Of a stretch of 64,000 nt of DNA, positions 1 to 11,462 are shown in pieces. A model generated the notes under the pieces. It worked only from the letters and a program-made list of their open reading frames with translations, made no database searches and was not told the DNA's origin. This DNA is from Chondrilla cf. caribensis (taxonomy: Eukaryota > Porifera > Demospongiae > Chondrillida > Chondrillidae). The stretch spans positions 897,001 to 961,000 of the forward strand of contig OZ026561.1 of the NCBI GenBank assembly GCA_964020155.1, in the 5' to 3' direction. Positions within the stretch are counted from its first letter, which is position 1. Each line of letters opens with the position of its first letter. The translations under genes and the position numbers were made by a program.

Positions 1-343
1 ATTTTCCCATTCATCATTGATCATTACAAAATAAATTCAAAGGACATATGTATGCATTAGCTGTAGTTGGTAATTTTGTGTGTGCATGTGTTCTCTTTGC
101 TGTAGCATAAATATTAATTTTACATACATTTGTCACTGCATGGTAGATTTTAATGTTGTTATAATAATTCCGGTCCATGTATCATTATACGATCATTTTA
201 TACAGCATATACCTGATGATAATTGGGTTACATTATGTGTGAATGTATTTGAGCATGTGTATTGGGTGGGTGGTGTGTATGGACGTGTACTACCTGTTAT
301 TCTGATGATATCATATCAACCTCATACGTGTGTTATACTTCAG

Positions 344-465
344 GTCTCCCGAGGGACACCATGAGTGGTGTTCGGTTGAGGAAGAAGGAAAAAGGACGAC
401 TTGTGATAACCTGTAAAGCTGATGGTAGCTCTTACAAGCTGTCGATGCAAGTCGAAAATGAGTAG
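344..465 (+). CDS. Terminal exon of a first Ig/EGF gene copy (rest lies left of the window)
   Basis: This 122-nt exon follows an acceptor ending at 343 and runs in frame to a TAG at 463-465. Its translation begins with the tail of a split codon, then LPRDTMSGVRLRKKEKGR, and ends in QVENE. The same exon recurs at 7132-7253 and 16197-16318 with only a few substitutions, so this is the 3' end of a third member of the tandem family. The preceding 240 bases match the last intron of the other copies. It encodes the final strand-like segment (consensus LVITCKA, then SYKLS) of the C-terminal domain. No membrane anchor follows, so the product is probably secreted. Expression and the missing upstream exons cannot be judged. 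Confidence 0.75.
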
Positions 466-590
466 CAACCTCAAGTCCCACAAAAGTAGCATAAGCAGCG
501 ACATCAAGTCTCCTGCACTGTTGTAGTAGTAATAGGTTCATAGTACTAACTGATAAAAACCATTATTAGTGTTTAGCTGATTAGAAACAT

Positions 591-596
591 AATAAA
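591..596 (+). other. Poly(A) signal AATAAA of first Ig/EGF copy
   Basis: AATAAA lies 126 bases after the TAG. The same hexamer at exactly the same spacing follows the stop codons of the other two copies (7379-7384 and 16444-16449). The conserved spacing supports a real 3' end signal. Confidence 0.6.
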
Positions 597-1039
597 TCTG
601 TATTAAATGTTGGAATTAAATCATAAAATTAATTATGCTGAATTAATTTGGCTCATTATGACCTGCATGATTGCGCAACGGCTAATGTGTCAAATCAACC
701 CTTAGATAATTGATTAGAACACTTGCAAACACAAAGTATTAAACAAACAAGATAAACAAAATTATAAATTCAAGAACGGAGAAATAGACAAGAAATTAAA
801 TACTGCAGTCCATTGAAAGGAACCACTTGCGTTATGCGTTGGAGACCACACATCTTAGGATCTCGGTTGTAACAAACATGATTCATCACTGTAGAACTTG
901 AACTACTAGCATTGGTTCACCCATCACTTAACTATGTACATGTTATTCATTCCCATAGGCTACATGCCTAATACATGAACTTATAAATAATTGTGTATAA
1001 TGCTTGATATAGTGTTACCTACAAGCATTGTGTTGTGGT

Positions 1040-1500
1040 TTGAAGGTGTACATCTTGCATTGCGTAATCATTGCATTTAATTGTGCAATTGGGACAAAAT
1101 GGCACATTGACAGTAATTACATGTACCACATGTGTCCACATGTATACTACACAATTTCCTCACATTTTGTATCATGTTATCCTCAATATGTATATAGAAT
1201 ATTATGGTTATTATGCTGATTGGTATTAGTGAGTCATTTTCAGCATGGTGTCTGACTTTCATTTACTAACACGGGGTACTATAATGAATTCCAAGTACTG
1301 CCCTACACCTACACTGTTTTTTAATGGTTTCAAAGAACACTTCACAGAACAGAGTCCACAGCTGCTAATAGGAAGCCTTACAAAGAGTATCAACCTTACA
1401 ATGCATGTGTACACCATGATGAGATATAAAACGGTGTTGGAACATGGGTGAGATCACAAACCATCAGGTATAACAAGGCCATAGGAAGTGGTGCAGCTCG
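1040..1500 (+). repeat. Dispersed repeat family member (two linked modules)
   Basis: Module A (about 1050-1240) contains the words TTGTGCAATTGGGACA and ACATGTACCACATGTGTCC. Module B (about 1290-1480) contains ACTTCACAGAACAGAG, CAGCTGCTAATAGGAAGCC and GTGTACACCATGATGAG. Both modules recur many times between 7.8 and 11.7 kb. No open frame is shared by all copies, so this looks like a non-coding, non-autonomous repeat. Its class is not recognisable to me. Confidence 0.7.
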
Positions 1501-2342
1501 TATGGCTTCTCAGTGGAACTTTGATACAGTGGTTACATCTTTTGATTACATCATAATTCATATCTCATAATGATGTAATCAACCCTGTCCTCACTGTAAT
1601 TATGTCATAGAATTCCTCGATAAGCATGGCTCTGTCGAAGCCTAAACGTGACAAATTACGGATGCCCTCCACTGGTGGGAAACTTCATCAGCCTCTCTCT
1701 TTTCAATCCCCCCCCTCCCCCCAGCATGTGTTTGGTAAGAAGAATGTCGTTAGTCGATCGTTATACGTACAGTACATAAAACAGTGTCCAGACTAGTATG
1801 TTTATGTGAGTTATTGCTAGCGAAGCAAGCAGAAAATTTTATACATCCTTACCACTTTTCAAATGCTCCCTATAACCTTGTATAATCAGAGCTAGACACC
1901 AGTACTGGTCTATTAATTATAATATGTTTTGTTCTTGCTTTTATGTTAATTTTTTGCTGGGCACCTAGCATAGTAACCCTCTGACCTAAAGGCTCACCCA
2001 GGGTGAATAAGGTTCCAATAGACAATGAATAGTATTTTGTTAATTGTATGTATTCAAGCCAATATCATTAGTGCATGTTTTCCATGTTGTCCATGTTCAG
2101 TAGATCAGACCACTCTCATGCAGGAGTGAAATGACAATGTGCAAAAGGGTGTAAACCATTAATATTGTTAATTTATTCAAATCAGGTTGTTTAGGGTTAT
2201 AGGGAAAGATGAGGATCGGAGTCAGGGTTAGGAAGTAGGCAAGACACTCGGATCTGATGTGAATTCCTTTGTGATTTATAACACTGTGTACTATTAAAAT
2301 GGCTTCGAGGTAATGCCCTACACTGTTTTTGATGGTTTCAAA

Positions 2343-2640
2343 GTACACTTCACAGAACAGGGTCTATATCTGCAAGTGAGAAGCTGTACACTTCACAGAA
2401 CAGGGTCTATAACTGCAAGTGAGAAGCTGTACACTTCATAGAACAGGGTCTATAACTGCAAGTGAGAAGCTGTACACTTCGCAGAACAGGGTCTATATAA
2501 CTGCAAGTGAGAAGCTGTATACTTCACAGAACAGGGTCTATAACTGCAAGTGAGAAGCCGTACACTTCACAGAACAGGGTCTATAACTGCAAGCGAGAAG
2601 CCGTACACTTCACAGAAAAAAGTCTACAGCTGCCAGTGAG
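2343..2640 (+). repeat. 43-bp tandem repeat, about 7 copies, inside a module B repeat
   Basis: The unit starts GTACACTTCACAGAACAGGG and ends in GCAAGTGAGAAGCT. Consecutive starts at 2343 and 2386 give the 43-bp period. One copy has a 2-nt insertion (TATATAA). The unit is a piece of module B of the dispersed family, amplified locally. Confidence 0.85.
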
Positions 2641-3665
2641 AAGCCTTACAAAGAGTGTCACCTTTACAGCTAGTGCACGTGTACACCATGATGAGAGAGA
2701 TCAATGTGAACAAAAACAGTGAGTGAGAGCACAAGCTGCCAAGTATGAGCAGACAATAGTACTGGTCTAGTAGTTTTAATATGTTAATTGTATGTATTTA
2801 TGCCAATGTCATAGGGCTGGGGTAAATTGCAGGATTAGAGTTAGGGTTAGGGAGTAAGTAAGATACTCAGATCTGATGTGAATTCCTTTATCAAAATATA
2901 ATTTCTATATCATGTATCTGAATGAATATTAAATTTGTGATTTGCATAATTAAGCAAGTGCAAACTGGTTGATATATGATTGAGACTCATAAATAGATAC
3001 TTCTTACTACAGAAATTTATTGATGAAATATACGATATGTGTATTGTTAGTTTTCATTTCGACTTCCGGTATGTTACGCTCGATATATTATATATATAAT
3101 ATATATATATATATTACTATTATTATTATATTATAGATAGATAGATATAACAGAAAAAAAAGAAAGAAAAAATAGCAAATCACAAACATGTTCCTATGTA
3201 TATATATAATAAAATAGGTGTTCCTACACGTAACTACATCAATGAATTTATATTGTATGAAAACGATGGGCGATTTCACATGCTGACAATTAATAAAAAT
3301 TGGGCAAAAATCGTGCACTGAAATTCCGCCGAATGTAATAACTTCAGTGAAGGTTATTCTGAACCTAACGAAGACATCCAAGTTATTCAAGTGCAGGGGT
3401 GGTACACACACACACACATACATACATACACACACACACACACTGACACTGACACTGACACAAGTGATGAGTGTGATTCATACTTTGTTGCCTCTATCAA
3501 TGAATAGCTGAATGACTTCATGTTGTTTATGCACACATTTGTACCTGAATAGACTAAGTATAATAATAAATTATAATGATATCATTCAACTCTCTTTGAT
3601 GTTTGAGAGTAACACCTGCTGGGTCCTCTCTCCTTATAAGGTAATAACAAGTAGGTTTCATACAG

Positions 3666-3673
3666 TATATAAG
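3666..3673 (+). promoter_or_regulatory. TATA box of Ig/EGF copy 1
   Basis: TATATAAG lies 97 bases before the start codon. The same box occurs 97 bases before the start of copy 2 (12447-12454), inside a duplicated block that also shares CTTATAAGGTA and GAGTAACACCTGCTGGGTC. Conserved position in both copies supports core promoter function. Use is inferred. Confidence 0.6.
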
Positions 3674-3762
3674 AGCAGAATGTTGGACGAACACCAATGT
3701 TACAGCTTATACGGATGTGTTCCTCAAACTTTTCTGAGTGTTAATCGCTGTTAGCAACCAGA

Positions 3763-6700
3763 ATGAAGGCTTTGGCATTAGTGATTTTCACTGTGGTGAG
3801 TGAGTGAGTGAGTGAGTGAGAGAGTGAGAAGGTTAAGCCTTAGTCTTGTACTATGCCAGGTAAATTAACCTTGTTTGCTGACTTGTCTCCACTCACAGGT
3901 GTTGACCAGATCTCAATGCAGAGTATCTACTACTTATACTCTAGTCCTCCGAGACAGTGGTATCCAAGTTGCAAAGCTACCAGATAAGTCTCAAGTGAAG
4001 TTGGACTGCGGACCACTTGCTGTTGCTGTATTTGGAAATCAGGCTAATCTAACATCGATGGAATGGAGCAAGGATAGTATCCAAATTGCTGACAACTACA
4101 CTGTAAGGAGTGTACTCGTATTCAATGACAACCGTGAGTTGTTGATCGATGGCTTGTCAAAAGCAGTTGGATTGGATGAGCATGGCACTGAAGGCAATTA
4201 CACCTGCAAAGTCTGTTTGGACCAAAGATGCAATGAAAGTACAATACAAGTACTAACTGACCCAGAAGGTAAGCTGATGCATAATTTCTAGTTTGAGTAA
4301 GATCACAGCAAAGCACAATTAACAGGTAATTGGACTTCTTGCTTTATGTTTGGCACAGGTACAATACTGAATATTCCACGTCATGTCTCTATCGGAGTAC
4401 AGGCTGTAGTGTGGGTGCTATTCCAGGTTCCTGTTGTACTGGATTGTAAAGAGAAGGCTGTTGCAGCCTTTGGACCTGATTTAAACCTGTCTTCAATTGC
4501 ATGGCTTCGCGAGGACACAAGGATAGAGGACAACTCCACCTTAAGGAGCATAGCCATTTCTCCCAACAACCTGCAGCTAGTGATAGATATTCTCAAGATA
4601 GTGACTGGGGCTGAAGATGGGACAGAGGGTACCTTCACATGTAGAGCATGTAAAAATGAGCCTTCTCCTGGATTTTCCAAGGAATGCCAAATATTTCATA
4701 CTGAATTGATTGCATCCAGTAAGTGCATAGTACGTGATTGTAAAATGAGTACAATATAAGAATGAAACGTTAGGAGATTCATGAACATCATTGACTCAGA
4801 TTCTTGTTCTCCTATCTAACTATGCTGTGCAGGGGATGGCATAGTATTGGTGTTGAGCTTTTTGAAATGCAGTGGACTGTAATAATCTGCAACCCACTGT
4901 ATCCACCATGCCCTTTATCTGTCAGTATTTCTGTGTTATATATTTATCCTCTATAGCTGTAGTGGTATGCTATCATAATAATATTGTACTGTTGTATGTG
5001 TGTTGTGGAGACTGTACTAAATCACCCAAATGCACTCCATGTGCTCACAATCTTGACCTTTTTCTTCTACTGTTACATGTATATTAGGTCCTCCCATCCT
5101 GGGATGTGATGCGCCCCCTGTACCTGTACCTCCAACTGGTTTCGTCAATCTCAAGATTGGGTGTGATGTGTGTGTTCAGCCTGGTCAGTCAGCAATCTCT
5201 ACAACTTTGGACTGTACACCTGATACCCACCGACACCCTACTGTTTGCACTATTCGTAATCCCGATGGAATAACTGCGGAAGATTTGGATGATGGAATGG
5301 CCTTTGTTAGTGCATATAATCAATTGACCATTAATGGTTTGGTTAGTAATCCCGAGGATCCAGCTCCACCTACTGTACTGGGTAACTGGACATGTACCTG
5401 TGTCAATGAAGATGGAGTGTCCATAGCAACCAGCAGAATTGGAGAGTGCTGTAAGTTGGTATCTTGTAGTATACAAAGGAAATTATGCACTTCAATGTTC
5501 AGTGTTGTAGTAGATTGTATGCTAAATAAGTGTCATAGGAACTCTGCATGGAGACTGACGTCCTGGCGATAAACATTACAAGTTCCACGGCTTGTCCCCC
5601 AGAGGTCTGTAGCATCTCCATAGAGGTGTGCACATATCTGTATTTGTTTCAAAATTGAAGAAGGTTATCTTGGCCATTTAGTATTGTTGCTGTCTAATTG
5701 AGTGGGCATGCTTCGATTACTTCGGCTTCTAGGTTTACATTATTTATAGTATCTCTAGTTGTTAATAATTATTAATATTGCACTTCTTTACATGTCTTTG
5801 TGCTTACATGCACAAGGTATGTGTGATGGTCTGATCTCATTTACTAGATTGTCGTGATGCAATGTGTCATTGTGTATGCCATCATGATTGGATCAGTGTG
5901 TGACCATTGTCATGAAATATTGCACGTTAACTCACTACCTGTTACATATTACATTACTCCCTACAGCCTGTGACCCTGCTTGTGTTACTACATTATATGC
6001 AGCTTGTGACCCTGCTTGTGTGAGAGGAACATGCACAGAGGACAGGGTTTGTGTGTGTCCTGAGGGATGGACAGGAGAGGATTGCAACACTCCAGGTATG
6101 AACATCAAAGTGAATACAGATTGCCACTATTATCATCATGATAGCCATAGTGATAGACCAAGTGCATATGAAGCTGCAACATCTGGAACCTATGTAATTA
6201 GTACTCAGCGACACTATGTGTTATAATATTATGCAGTTTGTACTGTAATAATTTCAAGACTACACTTCTTACTAACTATCATCAACTCTCTGCTTTGTAA
6301 TTTCAGTTGCTTGTGGTCCAGAATTCAATGTAACCCCTTCAGTGACTTATGATTCAGTGAACCAATCACTGAATATCGTGCACTACCCTCCAGAAGGAAG
6401 TGTGTGTAAATGTGTGTTCAGGAAAATGGTAAAGAAAGAACCATGTAAGTCATCTCCTATGTGCTGCAATATCATCATGCAATATTGACTTGAAGTGCAG
6501 GCTGCACCAAACAGTGGTGATACACCAAAACAACTTTACTTCTCGAATGTCAATTTGAATTTTCCCGTTCATCATTGATCATTACAAAATAAATTCAAAG
6601 GATGTATATATTAGCTGTAGTTGGTAAATTTGTGTGTGCATGTGTTCTCTTTTCTGTAGCATAAATATTAATTTTACATACATTTGTCACTGCATGGTAG

Positions 6701-7253
6701 ATTTTAATGTTGTTATAATAATTCCGGTCCATGTATCATTATACGATCATTTTATACAGCATATACCTGATGATAATTGGGTTACATTATGTGTATGTAT
6801 TTGAGTGTATAAATTGATCATTACAAGATATATTCAAAGGACATATGTATGCATTAGCTGTAGTTGGTAATTTTGCATGTGCAATGTTTTCTTTTCTGTA
6901 ACATAAATATGTACATACATTTGTCACTGCATGGTAGACTGTTAAATTGTTATACATAGTTCAACATTTCATTATGTGATCATTTTATACAGCATATACC
7001 TGATGATAATTGGGTTACATTATGTGTGTATGTATTTGAGCATGTGTATTGGGAGGGTGGATGTGTATGGATGTGTACTACCTGTTACTCTGATGATATC
7101 ATATCAACCTCATACATGTGTTATACCTCAGGCCTCCCGAGGGACACCATGAGTGGTATTCAGTTGAAGAAGAATGAAAAAGGACGACTTGTGATAACCT
7201 GTAAAGCTGGTGGTAGCTCTTACAAGCTATCGATCCAAGTCAAAAATGAGTAG
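3763..7253 (+). CDS. Secreted Ig/EGF protein, copy 1 (7 exons, intact)
   Basis: Exons: 3763-3795, 3899-4268, 4359-4718, 5088-5450, 5967-6095, 6307-6444, 7132-7253; 1515 nt, 504 aa. Residues 1-18 are a signal peptide (MKALALVIFTV then VLTRSQC). Exon 2 is an Ig-like domain with C48, W67 and C114. Exons 3 and 4 are further Ig-like domains with the same cysteine/tryptophan pattern. Exon 5 is an EGF-like module (CVRGTC, CVCPEGWTGEDC). Exons 6-7 form a C-terminal beta-rich domain. No transmembrane helix follows, so it is probably secreted. After exon 1 every intron is phase 1, typical of shuffled extracellular modules. Adhesion or immune recognition is an inference from architecture. I do not recognise a named orthologue. 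Exon 5 may instead start at 6003 (see findings). Confidence 0.8.
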
Positions 7254-7378
7254 CAACCTCAAGTCCCACAAAAGTAGCATAAGCAGTGACATCAAGTCTC
7301 CTGCACTGTTGTAGTAGAAATAGGATCATAGTACTAACTGGTAAAAACCATTATTAGTCTTAAGCTGACTAGAAACAT

Positions 7379-7384
7379 AATAAA
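7379..7384 (+). other. Poly(A) signal AATAAA of Ig/EGF copy 1
   Basis: AATAAA 126 bases after the stop at 7251-7253, at the same spacing as in the two sister copies. Confidence 0.6.
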
Positions 7385-7560
7385 TCTGTACTAAATGTTG
7401 AAATTTAATCATAAATGATGCTGAATTAATTTGACTCATTATGACTAGCATGATTGTGCAACAGCTTATGTGTCAAGTCAACTTTTAGATATTTGATTAG
7501 AACACTTGCAAACACAGAGCATTATGGGGCATTAGCAGGTGTATAGGGTTGTAGACATGC

Positions 7561-7756
7561 TGAATGACGTCATTGTCTTGACAACGTAGTTTTCTGATTC
7601 TGACTCCCACTTCAAACAACAAAGACAACCCTTCGCCCCGCCTCCAAAAGCCATCAACCTGGGAGCTACTAATTAAGCCTTCAATTGCCCGTACTTGGCT
7701 ATGATAGACCATGTAGAGGTCATATGACATTGGTCATCTCCCATGTGCTGAGGTGA
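7561..7756 (+). promoter_or_regulatory. Orphan copy of the SLC2A promoter/5' leader block
   Basis: This ~195-bp block matches the sequence just upstream of the sugar transporter start (about 16955-17167). Both have a TGACGTCA palindrome (7565-7572), then TTGTCTTGACA, the CCCGCCTC word, GGGAGCTACTAATT, CTATGATAGACCATGTAGAG and CCCATGTGCTGAGGTGAGT. The copy stops being similar right after GTGAGT, before the transporter start codon. It has no recognisable gene downstream. Whether it fires is unknown. Confidence 0.65.
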
Positions 7757-8080
7757 GTGAAACATAATGTATATAGTGTTACTGCATGCACTATTACTTT
7801 TTGTATTGTGGGTTGAGGGGGAGGCATTCTGCATTGTGCAATCATTGTATTTGATTGTGCAATTGGGACAAAATGGCACACTGACAGTAATTACATGTAC
7901 CACGTGTCCACATGTACACTACATGATTTCCACACATTTGTATCATGTTTTCTTCATTATGTACATATCTAGTATATTGTTGTTGTGATGATTGGTGTTA
8001 GTGAGTCATGTCATTTTCAGTATATTATTATGACGCAAAAGTCTGACTTTTACTAACACTAGTACTGTGTACTATTTAGT

Positions 8081-8199
8081 GGTTAAGACATGGGTACAAG
8101 AGCATTATGACATATAAAATACACTCGCCCTCGGGCACGAAGCGCCTGAGGGCGAGTGTATTTTATATGTCATAATGCCCGAGTGTCCATGTCTTAACC
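8081..8199. mobile_element. Foldback element with near-perfect 35-bp arms
   Basis: Left arm 8102-8136 and right arm 8144-8178 are near-perfect reverse complements (one mismatch, in the CGCCCTCGGGC / GCCTGAGGGCG region), with a 7-nt loop. The outer words GGTTAAGACATGG and CCATGTCTTAACC extend the symmetry to 8081-8199. It is a non-coding hairpin, most likely a MITE or foldback element, or a structured repeat. Confidence 0.75.
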
Positions 8200-8303
8200 A
8201 TTATAGTATCCGTTGCTAACGCTTTATACTGTTGCTAGTGCTTTATACAGTAAAAAATTGCTGTAGAATAGTACTGTTTCTATGGTAACGGATGCTATAA
8301 TGG
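8198..8303. mobile_element. 106-bp MITE with ~19-bp inverted ends
   Basis: It starts CCATTATAGTATCCGTTGC and ends with the imperfect complement GGTAACGGATGCTATAATGG. It abuts the foldback at 8081-8199 and an adjoining module B repeat. The internal words CTTTATACTGTTGCTAG and CTTTATACAGTA repeat. There is no coding capacity. Confidence 0.6.
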
Positions 8304-10254
8304 CTTCAAGGTACTGCCCTACACTGTTTTTGATGATTTCAAAGTACACTTCACGGAACAAATCTACAGCTGCTAATGGGAAGCCTTACTAAGAGTGTCA
8401 ACCTTACATTGCATGTGTACACTATAATGAGATATGAAAGTTAATAGTGGTAATAGTGTTACTACATGCACTATTTTGATGGGGGTTTATCACATCTGTA
8501 TACTAAGTTTCATACAGATTATATCACCTTATATTTTAGTATGGTGGAAAAATACAGATGCGTGTCATATTCTAACACAGAAACACTGGTTTACCTCTAA
8601 ATAGGAATCCATTGCTGAAGTATTTGAATAATTTTCAGTCACTTGGAATCTTTCAGAGCTCTTAGCATCTGTTTAGATGCATCATAACCTCCCTCGTTGT
8701 TGTACAATATTCACATACGGAGGCGCCTCATAGGATCAGTTTAGAAGCCGAGTTACTACATACACTATTTTGTATTGTGGGTTGTTTACTGTTTTCGATG
8801 GTTTCAAAGTACACTTCACAGAACAGAGTCTACAGCTGCTAATGGGAACCCTTACAAAGAGTGTCAACCTTACAGTGCATGTGTACACCATAATGAGATA
8901 TGAAATGGTGTAGGAACATGGGTGAGATCACAAGCCGTCAGGTATAAGCAGACACTAGTGCTGGTCTATAATTATTGTGTATAATTAATAATAAATATAT
9001 ACTGTAATAGTGTTACTACATATGCTATGTATTTGTATTGTGGGTTGTTTACTGTTTTGAGGGTTCCAAAGTACACTTCACAGAACAAACTCTACAGCTG
9101 CAAATTAGGAGCCTTACAAAGAGTGTCACTTTTACAGTGCATGTGTACACCATCGGTACAGGTAGACACTAGTTCTGGTCTATAATTATTGTGTATAATA
9201 TATACTGTAATAGTGTTACTACATACACTATTTTGTATTGTGGGTTGTTTAGTGTTTTTGATGGTTTCAAAGTACACTTCACAGAACAGAGTCTACAGCT
9301 GCTAATAGGAAGCCTTACAAACAGTGTCAACCTTACAATGCATGTGTACACCATAATGAGATATGAAACGGTGTGGGAACATGGGTGGGAGCACAAACCG
9401 TCAGGTACAAGCAGACACTAGTACTGATCTATAATTGTGTGTATAATGCATAATAGCGTTACTACATGCACTATTTTGTATTGTGGGTTGAGGGGGGAGG
9501 CATTCTGCATTGTGCAATCATTGCATTTGATTGTGCAATTGGGACACAATGGCACACTGACAGTAATTACATGTACCACGTGTCCACATGTACACTACAT
9601 GATTTCCACACATTTGTATCATGTTTTATTCACTATGTACATATCTAGTATATTGTTATTGTGATGATTGGAGTTAGTGAGTCATGTCATTTTCAGTAAT
9701 AATGTAATTATGACGTAAAAGTCTGACTTTTACTCGAAATCATTATAGTACTGTACACAGTGTTAGTAACACTATTTACTATAATGAAATTGAGGTACTG
9801 CCTACACCTACACTGTTTCGATGGTTTACTTCGCAGAACAGAATCTACAACTGCAAATGGGAAGCCTTTCTTTACCCCTTAGTGTCAACCTTACATTGCA
9901 TGTGTACACTATAATGAGATATGAAAGTTAATAGTCTGGTAATAGTGTTACTACATGCACTATTTTGTATTGTGGGCTCTAAACTGATGTGTGACCACAT
10001 CAAAGGATTTATCGCCTCTTTATATTTCATACAGATCTATATCGCCCTATCTTTTAGTATGGTGGAAAAATACAGATAAACATAGAAACTACTGGTTAAC
10101 CTCCAAAAAGTATCCATTGCTAAAGTATTCGAATAGTTTTCAGACACTTGGAATCTTTCAGAGTTCTTAGCATCTGTTTAGATGCAGCATAACCTCCCTT
10201 CTTGTTGTACAATATTCACGTATGGAGGCGCCTTAAATGATCAGTTTAGAAGCC

Positions 10255-10369
10255 GATTATAACCCGCCTTCAAGTTGTACGATATTCATAAGCACTCCAC
10301 CCTCGGGCACTTTGCACCCTCGGGCATCATGCTTATAAATATCATACAGCTTGGAGGCGGGTTATAATC
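10255..10369. mobile_element. 115-bp foldback MITE with ~40-bp inverted arms
   Basis: The left end GATTATAACCCGCCTTCAAG pairs with the right end CTTGGAGGCGGGTTATAATC. The pairing continues inward through GATATTCATAAGCA versus TGCTTATAAATATC. The centre holds two CACCCTCGGGCA-type words, reminiscent of the 8.1-kb foldback loop region. A degenerate relative without the second arm lies at about 8690-8740 and 10185-10235. Confidence 0.7.
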
Positions 10370-11111
10370 GTGTATTATAGTGTTACTGCACTATTTTGTA
10401 TTGTGGGTTGTTAACTGTTTTTGATGATTTCAAAGTACACTTCACAGAACAGACTCTACAGCTGCAAATTAGACGCCTTACAAAGAGTGTCAACCTTCAC
10501 AGTGCATGTGTACACCATAATGAGATGAAACAGTGTGGGAACATGGGTGAGATCACAAACCGTCAGGTGCAAGTACACACTAGTTCTGGTCTATAATTAT
10601 TGTGTATAATATATACTGTAATAGTGTTACTACATATACTATTTTGTATTGTGGGTTGTTTACTGTTTTCGATGGTTTCAAAGTACACTTCACAGAACAG
10701 AGTCTACAGCTGCAATTGAGAAGCCTTACAAAGAGTGTCAACCTTACAGTGCATGTGTACACCATAATGAGATATGAAACAGTGTGGGAACATGGGTGAG
10801 ATCACAAGCCGTCAGGTACAAGCAGACACTAGTACTGGTCTATAATTGTGTATAATGCATAATAGCGTTCCTACATATACTATTTTGTATTGTGGGTTGA
10901 GGGGGAGGCATTCTGCATTGTGCAGTCATTGCATTTGATTGTGCAATTGGGACACAATGGCACACTGACAGTAATTACATGTACCACGTGTCCACATGTA
11001 CACTACATGATTTCCACACATTTGTATCATGTTTTCTTCATTATGTACATATCTAGTATATTGTTATTATGGTGATTGGTGTTAGTGAGTCATGTCATTT
11101 TCAGTAATAAT

Positions 11112-11462
11112 TACCAAGCGTTAGCGAGGTAATATTGTTTCCATTTGTTAGGGGAGTCCAATCGAGGTCGCCCACGTTCTTAATTAGTCGAAGGTGTGTC
11201 TCAATGAAATTTTTGTGATGGATTTAGTCCAATATGTCAAATTTGTGTCAGGTGCAGCGAATGTCTGCAAGGTCAGCGCGGCGATTGGTGCCACATGTCG
11301 AATAGGGGCAACGGTGAGGTATCGGACTGAGGTTATCATTCAAGTCTAGCTCACTTGCTATGCCACGACGGTTGAAAGTTTTTCCTTCGTCGAGTGCCCC
11401 TGAATGGGTCCAGATTTCTATCCAAGCATTTGCGAGGTTCTGAACTTTGTTCACAACTAGTA
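11112..11462. mobile_element. Unclassified ~350-bp insertion in a module A/B junction
   Basis: In the sister repeat at 9690-9720 the text runs from TTTTCAGTAATAA straight into ATTATGACG and AAAAGTCTGAC. Here about 350 bases (starting ACCAAGCGTTAGCGAGGTAA) interrupt the same junction. The insert has higher CpG content than its host repeat. Exact ends and any target duplication (TAAT-like) are ambiguous. A minus-strand open frame of ~80 codons covers part of it but has no recognisable domain. Confidence 0.45.

Larger units (their letters stand above)
597..3500. other. Spacer between Ig/EGF copies, repeat-filled, no gene seen
   Basis: About 2.9 kb without a credible coding exon. The first ~200 bases are the 3' flank duplicated with the gene (compare 7385-7520 and 16450-16600). 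Two members of the dispersed repeat family lie at about 1040-1500 and 2290-2780, and the second contains a 43-bp tandem array. TTAGGG-like words occur near 2840. An AT-rich stretch (3075-3200) and short (CA)n runs (3405-3440) precede the promoter of the next copy. Short open frames here are not conserved between repeat copies. Confidence 0.7.
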
